DNA of 64,000 nt from Leifsonia shinshuensis (GTDB taxonomy: Bacteria; Actinomycetota; Actinomycetes; Actinomycetales; Microbacteriaceae), in assembly GCF_013410375.1 (NCBI RefSeq), contig NZ_JACCFL010000001.1:372001-436000 (forward strand). The letters are read 5' to 3'. The position numbers and the translations under genes were made by a program. Positions 42,298 through 49,624 of the stretch are shown here, one piece after another (position 1 is the first letter of the stretch; every line of letters starts with the position of its first letter). The notes under the pieces were generated by a model, which worked only from the letters and a program-made list of their open reading frames with translations, was not told where the DNA came from and ran no database searches.

Positions 42298-43104
42298 TCA
42301 GGCCGCTTCCTTCTCCGGGGCGGGGACGGCCTTGGGCGCCTTAGCGGGCTTCGCGCCGTCGCCGCCCGGCACCATCGCGCGCAGGCGCTCGCCGAGGAGG
42401 CGCGGCTGGCTGCCGGCCTGGACGGCGAGCACGCCCTCCATGAGCAGCGTCATCCGGTCGACGTCGAGCTCGGAGAGCCGGCGCAGCCGGTTGCCGATCG
42501 GCAGCCACAGGAAGTTCGCCGAGAGCAGGCCCCACAGCGTCGCGACGAACGCGCTGGCGATCATCGGACCCAGCTCGGCCGGCTTCGACAGGTTCTCCAG
42601 CACGTGGGTCAGCGACACGACCGTGCCGATGATGCCGATGGTCGGGGCGTAGCCGCCCATGGTGGAGAAGAACTTCGCGGCGACGCGGTCGGACTTCGAG
42701 CGCGTCGCGATCTCGTCCTCCAGCAGGACGCGCAGCTCGTCGCCGTCGGTGCCGTCCGCGATGTTCTGCAGTGCGCGCTTGAGGAACGGGTCGTCGATGC
42801 CGTCGGCCTCCTGCTCCATCGCCAGCAGGCCGTTGGCTCGCGCCTTCTCGGCGAGCCCGACGACCTGGTCGATGACCTTCTGCGGCGGCTCGATCTTGCC
42901 GCGGAACGCGCGCGGGAGCGCCTTGACCGCGGTGAGGAAGTCCTTGAGCGTGCCGCTGGCGATGCCGACGGCGATGGTCGCGCCGAAGACGAGAACCATC
43001 GGCGCGGGCAGCACCAATGAGGTCAGGTGGGCGCCCTCGATGGTGACCATCGCCACGACGGCGCCGAAGGCCAGGACGATCCCGATGATCGTTGCCGGAT
43101 CCAT
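42298..43104 (-). CDS. motA: Flagellar motor stator protein MotA
   Basis: The 268-residue protein starts MDPATIIGIVLAFGAVVAMV. Four helices lie at about 4-24, 33-50, 150-172 and 182-204. The cytoplasmic loop contains the charged residues that push FliG, and GGYAPTIGIIGTVVSLTHVL (about 149) is the family signature. It forms the ion-conducting stator with MotB. The gene lies 14 nt after flbD. Confidence 0.94.
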   Translation of the reverse strand: MDPATIIGIVLAFGAVVAMVTIEGAHLTSLVLPAPMVLVFGATIAVGIASGTLKDFLTAVKALPRAFRGKIEPPQKVIDQVVGLAEKARANGLLAMEQEADGIDDPFLKRALQNIADGTDGDELRVLLEDEIATRSKSDRVAAKFFSTMGGYAPTIGIIGTVVSLTHVLENLSKPAELGPMIASAFVATLWGLLSANFLWLPIGNRLRRLSELDVDRMTLLMEGVLAVQAGSQPRLLGERLRAMVPGGDGAKPAKAPKAVPAPEKEAA

Positions 43105-43118
43105 GGTGAGTCTCCTCG

Positions 43119-43400
43119 TTACTTCTTCCTGGCCCGGAGCGGGACGGCGGGGGCGGCGGCCTGGTCGGGAACAGGCGCGGGGACGGGCCGGGGGCCCGAG
43201 GCGGGGAGGTCGTGCGCGAGCGCGATGACCCTGGCACGGTACGCGGCGATCTTCTCGATGACCTCGGCCATCGACTCGGTGACGATGAACTTGGCACCGT
43301 CGACCATCACGAGCGTGGTGTCCGGACTCGCGTGGATGCGTTCGATGAGGTCGGGGTTGACCGCGAACTGGCTGTCGTTCAATCGGGTGACGACGATCAT
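43119..43400 (-). CDS. flbD: FlbD-family flagellar protein
   Basis: The 93-residue protein begins MIVVTRLNDSQFAVNPDLIE and has FIVTESMAEVIEKIAAYRAR near 42-61, the FlbD/SwrD family. SwrD raises stator power in B. subtilis. A Pro-rich tail follows. ATG at 43400 gives the usual N-terminus. An in-frame GTG at 43439, 7 nt after the FliA-type -10 box, would add 13 residues and be leaderless. Confidence 0.9.
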   Translation of the reverse strand: MIVVTRLNDSQFAVNPDLIERIHASPDTTLVMVDGAKFIVTESMAEVIEKIAAYRARVIALAHDLPASGPRPVPAPVPDQAAAPAVPLRARKK

Positions 43401-43446
43401 GGCTGCGAATCCTGGTCTCGGCTCCGGGTGAGCCGTCACAGGGGCA

Positions 43447-43473
43447 CTATCGGCGCGCTCCGGTCGGTCGTTA
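43447..43473 (-). promoter_or_regulatory. FliA-type promoter of flbD-motA-motB
   Basis: On the minus strand TAACG (43473-43469), 14 nt, GCCGATAG (43454-43447). It faces away from the fliM promoter, with only 50 bp between the two -35 boxes. Confidence 0.85.
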
Positions 43474-43523
43474 GGGGGACCGGCAGGGATCGGTGCGGAT
43501 TCGCCGTGCTCGGACCCGATCCC

Positions 43524-43550
43524 TAACGCTTCCCCGACGCCGGCCGATAG
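43524..43550 (+). promoter_or_regulatory. FliA-type promoter of fliM-fliN
   Basis: TAACG (43524-43528), 14 nt, GCCGATAG (43543-43550). The fliM GTG begins 8 nt after the -10 box, so the mRNA should be leaderless or nearly so. Confidence 0.85.
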
Positions 43551-43558
43551 TCCCTCTC

Positions 43559-44434
43559 GTGACCACCCTGCAGGCCCCCGCACCGGATCTCCCGGTGTAC
43601 GACTTCCGGCGGCCGACCACGCTCGCCCGCGAGCACTCGCGCGTGCTGGAGCTGGCGTTCGAGACGTTCGCGCGGCAGTGGGCGACGCAGCTGACCGCGA
43701 AGGTGCGCGTGCTGTCCCAGGTCACCTGCGAGAGCGTCGCGATGCAGACCTACGACGAGTACGCGGCCTCGCTGCCCGCGACGACCGCGATGGTGCTGTG
43801 CGAGCTGGAGGGGCAGGCGCCGAAGGGCGTCATCCAGTTCCCGACCGTCGCCGCGCTGTCGTGGGTGAACGCCATGCTCGGCGGCTCGGGAGTGCCCGTC
43901 GCCGAGGAGCGGACGTTCACCCAGATCGAGCACGCCCTCGTGCGCAAGCTCATGGACGACGCGCTGGAAGACCTCCGCTACTCGCTCGGCAGCCTCCTGG
44001 TCACGCCGATCTCGGTGGACGCCATCCAGTACAACTCCCAGTTCGCGCAGGCTGCGGCGACGACCGAGCTGATGATCGTCGCCGGGTTCCAGCTCCGGGT
44101 GGGCGAGTCCGCGGCGCCGGCGACGCTGGCGCTTCCGGCCTCGGTGCTGCTCGCGCAGCTGGGCGAGACCAATCCGACCTCGAGCGCCGAGAACGCCCGC
44201 GAGCTGGTGGACGCCCAGCTCGCGCGGGTGCCCGTCGACGTCTCCCTGCGGCTGACGCCCGCCGTCGTGAAGCCGAGCGTCGTGCTCGGGCTCGCCGTCG
44301 GCGACCTGCTGCCGCTGCCGCATCCGCAACACCGACCGTTCGACCTCGCCGTGGGGGGACACCCCGTGGCCGGCGCCGCACTGGGATCCAGCGGGTCCCG
44401 GCTCGCGTGCGTCATCGTCAAGACAGAGGACTGA
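43559..44434 (+). CDS. fliM: Flagellar motor switch protein FliM
   Basis: The 291-residue protein begins VTTLQAPAPDLPVYDFRRPT. The middle CheC-like domain is about 30-200 (REHSRVLELAFETFARQWAT) and a C-terminal SpoA domain about 205-290. The GTG at 43559 lies 8 nt after the FliA-type -10 box and was chosen as a leaderless start. The usual N-terminal CheY-binding peptide (LSQxEIDxLL) is absent, and it is also absent from the upstream frame. fliN follows after 3 nt. Confidence 0.9.
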   Translation: MTTLQAPAPDLPVYDFRRPTTLAREHSRVLELAFETFARQWATQLTAKVRVLSQVTCESVAMQTYDEYAASLPATTAMVLCELEGQAPKGVIQFPTVAALSWVNAMLGGSGVPVAEERTFTQIEHALVRKLMDDALEDLRYSLGSLLVTPISVDAIQYNSQFAQAAATTELMIVAGFQLRVGESAAPATLALPASVLLAQLGETNPTSSAENARELVDAQLARVPVDVSLRLTPAVVKPSVVLGLAVGDLLPLPHPQHRPFDLAVGGHPVAGAALGSSGSRLACVIVKTED

Positions 44435-44437
44435 CCC

Positions 44438-45154
44438 ATGAGCCCGACCATCGCATCCGGAACCGCCCTCTCGCTCGCGCAGGCCCAGACCGCCGCGGAG
44501 GCGCTCGCCGGCGTGCTCCCCACCGGGGCGCCGCTGACCGCTCTGCTGCACACCGCGGACGGATTCGCCGGCCTCACCGCGAACGCGGTCGTCGCGACCT
44601 TCGTCGGCGCCACCTCCGTGGACCTCGGCGTCGTGCTGCTGGAGGCCCCGTCGCTCGTCGACGAGGGCGCGGAGGGCGCGCCGGTCGTGGCGCTCCAGGA
44701 CGTGCTGCAGCCGGCGCTCGAGGCGGCGAGCGACACCTTCGGCGCCGGCGTGCTGGACGACGCCCGCATGGAGGAGGCGGCCGAGCTCTTCGGCGACGCC
44801 GCCACGACCGTGTTCGAGCTGTCCGGCCCCGGCGGCGTGGCGGGCTGGTTCGCGGTGCGCGGCCGCGCCGGCATCCCGGAGCGCGCGACGAGCGGGGCGA
44901 TCGCCGGCAAGCTGGCGCGCATCAGCAACGTGGAGATGGCGCTCACCGTCGAGATCGGCCGCACCAGGATGGCGGTGCGGGACGTGCTCGCGATGGAGCC
45001 CGGCGCGGTGATCGAGCTCGACCGCTCGGCCGGCTCGCCCGCCGACGTGCTCCTCAACGGCCGGCTGATCGCGCACGGGGAGATCGTCGTGATCGACCAG
45101 GACTACGCGGTCCGCATCACCAAGATCCTCGACGCCGCCGAAGACCTGGACTGA
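44438..45154 (+). CDS. fliN: Flagellar motor switch protein FliN
   Basis: The 238-residue protein has a C-terminal SpoA/FliN domain: MALTVEIGRTRMAVRDVLAM, GAVIELDRSAGSPADVLLNG and IAHGEIVVIDQDYAVRITKI (about 165-235). The N-terminal 150 residues resemble a CheC-like domain, as in FliY, but without clear phosphatase motifs. It completes the C-ring. ATG at 44438 lies 3 nt after fliM. Confidence 0.92.
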   Translation: MSPTIASGTALSLAQAQTAAEALAGVLPTGAPLTALLHTADGFAGLTANAVVATFVGATSVDLGVVLLEAPSLVDEGAEGAPVVALQDVLQPALEAASDTFGAGVLDDARMEEAAELFGDAATTVFELSGPGGVAGWFAVRGRAGIPERATSGAIAGKLARISNVEMALTVEIGRTRMAVRDVLAMEPGAVIELDRSAGSPADVLLNGRLIAHGEIVVIDQDYAVRITKILDAAEDLD

Positions 45155-45186
45155 CGCGCGGCATCGCGACTCAGCGGCGTCGCGAC

Positions 45187-45954
45187 TCAGCGCCGCGGGG
45201 TCCAGCCGGGCGGGAGCGGGAACTCCAGCGCCGCGCGCTCGCGGTCGGCCTCCGCCGACCAGCCCTGAGCTGCGCCCTCGGCGTCGAAGCGGCCGCGCGC
45301 GACCCGGAAACCCAGGTCCTCGTGCTGCGTCCGCGGGGACCCGCCGCGCCGCACGGACGCCCGCACGCTCCAGGCGTCGTCGGCGAACCCGCCGCCGCGG
45401 AACACCCGGTAGTCGTCGTAGCGCGCGGGGTCGAGGTAGTCCCAGCACCACTCCCACACGTTCCCGAGCGTGTCGAACAGGCCGTTCAGATTGGGCAGCC
45501 GCCCGCCCACGTCGTGCGGCGCCCCGAGGCCGTCCGCGCTGGTCCAGGTGATCTCCGCCAACGGGCCGTAGTGCGGGCCGGTGGAGCCCGCGCGGCAGGC
45601 GTACTCCCACTCCGCCTCGGTGGGGAGGCGGTAGCCGTCGGAGTCGACGTGCCAGGTGACCTCCTCGCCGTCGACGGAGTACGCCGGGTCGAGTCCCTCC
45701 CACTCCGACGCGGCGTTGCAGAACCGGATCGCGCGCAGCCAGCTGATCCCGGTGGCCGGCCGGCGCGGGTGCGCGGCGGGCTCGCCGATCAGTTCGGCGA
45801 CCTGCTCCTCCGTCACCGGGTAGACGCCGAGCTCGAAGGACTCCAGCTCGACCGTCCAGCGCCGCTTCAGCCGTGCGTCGTGGAGCTGCACGGCCCCGGG
45901 CGGGATGTACGCCAGCTCGATGTCCGCACCCTCCACGCCCCCACCCTGCCACAT
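45187..45954 (-). CDS. SUMF1 (formylglycine-generating enzyme-like) domain protein
   Basis: The 255-residue protein has the fold signatures PVTEEQVAELIG, ISWLRAIRFCNAASEWEGL, RLPTEAEWEYACRAGS (about 107-122), GNVWEWCWDYLD and VFRGGGFADDAWSVRASVRR. The region that carries the paired active-site cysteines in true formylglycine-generating enzymes reads WSVRASVRRGGSPRT, with none. It is therefore unlikely to make formylglycine. It sits on the opposite strand in the flagellar cluster between fliN and fliO. GTG at 45936 is an alternative start. Confidence 0.85.
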   Translation of the reverse strand: MWQGGGVEGADIELAYIPPGAVQLHDARLKRRWTVELESFELGVYPVTEEQVAELIGEPAAHPRRPATGISWLRAIRFCNAASEWEGLDPAYSVDGEEVTWHVDSDGYRLPTEAEWEYACRAGSTGPHYGPLAEITWTSADGLGAPHDVGGRLPNLNGLFDTLGNVWEWCWDYLDPARYDDYRVFRGGGFADDAWSVRASVRRGGSPRTQHEDLGFRVARGRFDAEGAAQGWSAEADRERAALEFPLPPGWTPRR

Positions 45955-45968
45955 CCGTGCTCCGCGCC

Positions 45969-46030
45969 ACCGTCGAGTACGCCCGAATTACGGTGGCAAC
46001 CGTCGAGTACGCAGAGAATCTGCGTACTCG
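45969..46030. repeat. Intergenic repeat, copy 2: two direct repeats and a 27-bp perfect hairpin
   Basis: ACCGTCGAGTACGC occurs at 45969-45982 and 45999-46012, again 30 bp apart. The second leads into CGAGTACGCAGA (46004-46015), loop GAA, TCTGCGTACTCG (46019-46030). Compared with copy 1 at 20058 one stem pair changes from G-C to A-T on both sides. It lies just before the fliO promoter. Confidence 0.85.
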
Positions 46031-46038
46031 GCAGTTGC

Positions 46039-46065
46039 TAACGGGCCGCCCCGCCCGGCCGATAG
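46039..46065 (+). promoter_or_regulatory. FliA-type promoter of fliO-flhA
   Basis: TAACG (46039-46043), 14 nt, GCCGATAG (46058-46065). The fliO GTG begins 8 nt after the -10 box, the same distance as at fliM. Confidence 0.85.
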
Positions 46066-46073
46066 TGGCGTCC

Positions 46074-46586
46074 GTGGAGACCCTGTTCGTCGCACTTCGG
46101 GTGCTCGTCGTCCTCGGCGTGATCGTCGGGCTGCTGTGGTTCGTGCAGCGCCGCGTCACCAAGGGACGCGGGGTCCGCGGCGGCCGCACCCGGCGAGGGA
46201 ACGCCGTGTCGGTCGTCGGGCGCCAGGGGGTCGGGCCGAAGGCCTCGGTCGTCGTCGTGGATGTGGACGGCAACCGGTTCGTCCTCGGCGTCACCGAGCG
46301 ACAGGTGAGCGTGCTGCACTCCGGAGCCCGTCCGCAGGAGGCGGACGCAGAGGTGACCCCTCTGATCCCGGTGCGCAGGACGTTCGCCAAGGACGTGCCC
46401 TCGGCCGCGACGGCGGCGCCGGAGACGGCGACCGCGATGGCGACGGGCTCCACGGACACCAGGCAGGATGCCGACTTCCTCACGGCGCAGGGACGCGCCT
46501 CGGTCTTCGACGAGGCACTCAAAGGCTCGATCCTGTCACCCGCGACGTGGCGGCAGGCGGGCTTGGCGGTGCGGCCCAAGAAGTGA
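46074..46586 (+). CDS. fliO: Flagellar biosynthesis protein FliO
   Basis: The 170-residue protein begins with a membrane helix (VETLFVALRVLVVLGVIVGL, about 1-20), then a basic stretch. The FliO cytoplasmic domain follows (AVSVVGRQGVGPKASVVVVD; RFVLGVTERQVSVLHS, about 45-85), then a long disordered tail. FliO helps build the FliP ring. GTG at 46074 lies 8 nt after the -10 box. The stop overlaps fliP (GTGA). Confidence 0.87.
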   Translation: METLFVALRVLVVLGVIVGLLWFVQRRVTKGRGVRGGRTRRGNAVSVVGRQGVGPKASVVVVDVDGNRFVLGVTERQVSVLHSGARPQEADAEVTPLIPVRRTFAKDVPSAATAAPETATAMATGSTDTRQDADFLTAQGRASVFDEALKGSILSPATWRQAGLAVRPKK

Positions 46587-47467
46587 CGGCGACGCGCGCC
46601 GGGCTGCGCGCACCTCTGTTCCGGTCGCCGAACCTCGGTCGGGCCGGCGCCCTCCTGCCGCGCCTCGCCGTGGCGACGGTGCTGGTCACCCTGATCGCGG
46701 CGGCCTTCGTCCTGCTCTCCGCGGCCTCCGCGCACGCCGTCCCGACGCCCGTCCCGACGCCGAGCGGGCCCGCGGGCCCGGGCAGCGGCGGAGGTGGCGG
46801 CATCACCCTCGACATCAACGGCCCGAACGGGACGCCGAGCACGGCCATCCTGACCCTCGTCGGGATCACCGTGCTCTCGGTCGCGCCCGCGCTGCTGCTG
46901 ATGATGTCGTCGTTCACCAAGATCTTCGTCGTCCTGGCGATCACCCGGAACGCGCTCGCGCTGCCGTCCATCCCGCCCAACCAGGTCCTGGCCGGCCTCT
47001 CCCTGTTCCTCAGCCTGTTCATCATGAGCCCGGTGCTGGCGGACATCAACACCACCGCCGTGCAGCCCTACCTGGCCGGGCACATCGACTTCACCGCCGC
47101 CCTGCACGCCGCCGAGGCGCCGCTGCGGCACTTCATGACCGCGCACACCCGCGAGGAGGACATCGCGCTCATGACGCGCGCGGCGGGCCGGCCGAACCCG
47201 GCGAGCGCGGCGTCCGTGCCGATGCTCACGCTGATCCCGGCCTTCATGATCTCCGAGCTGCGCGCCGCGTTCATCATCGGCTTCGTCATCTTCGTGCCCT
47301 TCCTGGTGATCGACATGGTGGTGTCGGCGGCGCTGATGTCGATGGGCATGATGATGCTCCCGCCGGTGATGATCTCGCTGCCGTTCAAGATCCTGCTGTT
47401 CGTGCTGGTCGACGGCTGGGGGCTCATCATCACGAGCCTCATCACGAGCTACCGGGGCGGCGGATGA
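46583..47467 (+). CDS. fliP: Flagellar export gate protein FliP
   Basis: The 294-residue protein has a signal-peptide-like helix (about 25-52, ending ASAHAVPT). The FliP body follows: SVAPALLLMMSSFTKIFVVL, NQVLAGLSLFLSLFIMSPVL and FLVIDMVVSAALMSMGMMML (about 95-265). FliP forms the core of the export channel with FliQ and FliR. GTG at 46583 overlaps the fliO stop; the end overlaps fliQ. Confidence 0.95.
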   Translation: MTATRAGLRAPLFRSPNLGRAGALLPRLAVATVLVTLIAAAFVLLSAASAHAVPTPVPTPSGPAGPGSGGGGGITLDINGPNGTPSTAILTLVGITVLSVAPALLLMMSSFTKIFVVLAITRNALALPSIPPNQVLAGLSLFLSLFIMSPVLADINTTAVQPYLAGHIDFTAALHAAEAPLRHFMTAHTREEDIALMTRAAGRPNPASAASVPMLTLIPAFMISELRAAFIIGFVIFVPFLVIDMVVSAALMSMGMMMLPPVMISLPFKILLFVLVDGWGLIITSLITSYRGGG

Positions 47468-47739
47468 ACGCGAACGCGGTCCTCGACATCGCCATGCAGG
47501 GCCTCCTCATCACCGCGAAGCTGGCCGCGCCGATCGTGGTCACCGCGCTGGTCGTCGGGTTCGCGATCTCGCTGGTCCAGTCGATCACCCAGATCCAGGA
47601 GGTGACCCTCTCTTTCGTGCCGAAGGCGGCCGCCGTCGCCATCGCGCTCATCATCTGCGGGCAGTGGATGATCTCCGAGCTGATCTCCTTCACGCACGTG
47701 CTGTTCGAGAAGATCCCGACCCTGCTCGGCGGCGGCTGA
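47464..47739 (+). CDS. fliQ: Flagellar export gate protein FliQ
   Basis: The 91-residue protein has two helices (about 15-38 and 50-75). The family motifs VVGFAISLVQSITQIQEVTL and SFVPKAAAVAIALIICGQWM are present. ATG at 47464 overlaps the fliP stop (ATGA), and the stop overlaps the fliR start by one base. Confidence 0.95.
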   Translation: MNANAVLDIAMQGLLITAKLAAPIVVTALVVGFAISLVQSITQIQEVTLSFVPKAAAVAIALIICGQWMISELISFTHVLFEKIPTLLGGG

Positions 47740-48500
47740 TGTCCATCCCCATCGACCTGGCCCTCATCGAGGCGGTCGCGCTGGCGTCGCTGCGGATGGT
47801 CGCGTTCCTCGTGATCGCGCCGCCGTTCTCCTACAACGGCTTCCCGGCCCAGGTGAAGGGGATGCTCGCGATCGGCCTGGCGGTCGCGGTCGCACCCCGG
47901 GTCGGCGCCGGCTACCACTCGGGCGACCTCGGCGCCTTCCTGCTCGACATGGTGCGCGAGCTCGCCGTCGGCGCGACGCTCGGCTTCCTGGTGTTCGTCG
48001 TGTTCGCCGCGATCCAGTCGGCAGGCAGCCTGATCGACCTGTTCGGCGGCTTCCAGCTCGCGCAGGCGTTCGACCCGCAGTCGATGATCAACGGCGCCCA
48101 GTTCACCCGGATGTTCCAGCTGACCGCGCTCGCGCTGCTGTTCGCGACCGGCGGCTACCAGCTCATCATCGGCGGCCTGGTGCGCACCTTCGACGCCGTG
48201 CCGCTCGCCGCGGGGATCGACCTCGCCGACCCGGCGAAGGCGATGGTCTCCGGCGTCACCCAGATGTTCCTGTCCGCGCTGCAGATCGCCGGGCCGCTCA
48301 TCATCGTGCTGTTCATGGCCGACATGGCGCTCGGCCTGCTCACCCGCGTGGCGCCGGCGCTCAACGCCTTCGCCCTCGGCTTCCCGCTCAAGATCATGCT
48401 CACGGTGGTGCTGTCCGCCGTCGTGTTCGTCACGCTCCCCGGGGTGGTCTCCTCGATCACCGACACCGCCGTCAAGACCATGCTGGGGGTGACGAGGTGA
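47739..48500 (+). CDS. fliR: Flagellar export gate protein FliR
   Basis: The 253-residue membrane protein has about six helices. SLRMVAFLVIAPPFSYNGFP (about 17-36) and QSAGSLIDLFGGFQLAQAFD (about 90-109) are FliR hallmarks, the latter being the plug region. ATG at 47739 lies in a TGATG overlap with fliQ. The end overlaps flhB by 4 nt. Confidence 0.94.
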   Translation: MSIPIDLALIEAVALASLRMVAFLVIAPPFSYNGFPAQVKGMLAIGLAVAVAPRVGAGYHSGDLGAFLLDMVRELAVGATLGFLVFVVFAAIQSAGSLIDLFGGFQLAQAFDPQSMINGAQFTRMFQLTALALLFATGGYQLIIGGLVRTFDAVPLAAGIDLADPAKAMVSGVTQMFLSALQIAGPLIIVLFMADMALGLLTRVAPALNAFALGFPLKIMLTVVLSAVVFVTLPGVVSSITDTAVKTMLGVTR

Positions 48501-49624
48501 GCGACGCGCAGGAACGCACCGAACAGGCGACGGACAAACGGATGAAGGAGGCCCGCTCCAAGGGCCGCCTCTCCAAGTCCACCGACCTCACCGCCTGGGT
48601 CGGCGTCGGCGCCGCCGCGATCATGCTGCCGCTGACCCTCCAGAAGGGCAGCGACGCGGCGGTCGACCAGCTCTTCACCGTGCGCTCGGTGATCGAGAGC
48701 CCGGACCCGGCGAAGGCCCTCGCCGCGATGGGTCAGGGGCTCGGCAGCGTCATGGACACGATCGCGCCGATGCTCGCGGTCGGCGCCATTGCCGTGATCG
48801 GGGCCGCCGCGGTGCAGGGCGGCATCCACTTCAAGCGGCCGACGGCCAAGTTCGAGCAGTTCAACATCCTCAGCGGCGTCGCCCGCGTGTTCGGGATGCG
48901 CGCCCTCTGGGAGGCGGCCAAGACCCTGCTGAAGTCAGCGGTGGTCGGGATCGGGCTCTTCCTCGTCGTGCAGGGGCTGATGCCGGTGCTGCTGACGTCC
49001 GGGATGCTGCCGCTCTCGTCGCTGCTGTCGGCCGCCGGCTCGGGCGCCGCCGGCCTCCTGCAGGCCGCGATCGGCGCGGGCCTCGTGCTCGCGGGCCTGG
49101 ACGTGCTGGTCGTGATGCGCCGCAACCGCAAGCACACCCGGATGACCAAGCGCGAGGTGCGCGACGAGCACAAGAACTCCGACGGCGATCCGCTGATCCG
49201 GTCGCAGCGGCGCTCCCGCCAGCTCGCGATGAGCCGCAACCGCATGATCGCCGCGATCGGCGGCGCGGACGTCGTGCTGGTCAACCCGACCCACATCGCC
49301 GTCGCGATCAAATACGAGCCCGGCAAGTCCGCCCCGCGCGTCGTCGCGACCGGCGCCGGCGCGATCGCGCTGAAGATCCGCGAGAAGGCCGAGGAGGAGC
49401 GCGTGCCCGTGGTCAAGGACATCCCGCTCGCGCGCGCCCTGCACTCCGCGTGCAAGCTCGGCGACGAGATCCCCGTCGAGCTCTACAACGCCGTCGCGCG
49501 CGTCCTGGCGTTCGTCATGTCCCTCAAGGCGCGCGGCGCCGCCGCCGGCGTCCACACGCTGCCGGATCCGTCGCCCGTCCCCGCGCACTTCGCCACGCCC
49601 GCAACCGCAGGAGGTCTCCGATGA
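48497..49624 (+). CDS. flhB: Flagellar export switch protein FlhB
   Basis: The 375-residue protein has four helices in residues 30-205. A cytoplasmic domain follows, with the autocleavage motif NPTH (VNPTHIAVAIKYEPGKSAPR, near residue 263). The N-terminal ERTEQATDKRMKEARSKGRL is typical. Cleavage within NPTH switches export from hook to filament, with FliK. GTG at 48497 overlaps fliR; the stop overlaps flhA (ATGA). Confidence 0.95.
   Translation: MSDAQERTEQATDKRMKEARSKGRLSKSTDLTAWVGVGAAAIMLPLTLQKGSDAAVDQLFTVRSVIESPDPAKALAAMGQGLGSVMDTIAPMLAVGAIAVIGAAAVQGGIHFKRPTAKFEQFNILSGVARVFGMRALWEAAKTLLKSAVVGIGLFLVVQGLMPVLLTSGMLPLSSLLSAAGSGAAGLLQAAIGAGLVLAGLDVLVVMRRNRKHTRMTKREVRDEHKNSDGDPLIRSQRRSRQLAMSRNRMIAAIGGADVVLVNPTHIAVAIKYEPGKSAPRVVATGAGAIALKIREKAEEERVPVVKDIPLARALHSACKLGDEIPVELYNAVARVLAFVMSLKARGAAAGVHTLPDPSPVPAHFATPATAGGLR

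Noticed and set aside
42298..43104. ExbB/TolQ-type transporter instead of MotA
   Set aside because: Four helices, the GGYAPTIGIIGTV signature and the adjacent MotB with a peptidoglycan-binding domain fit the flagellar stator.
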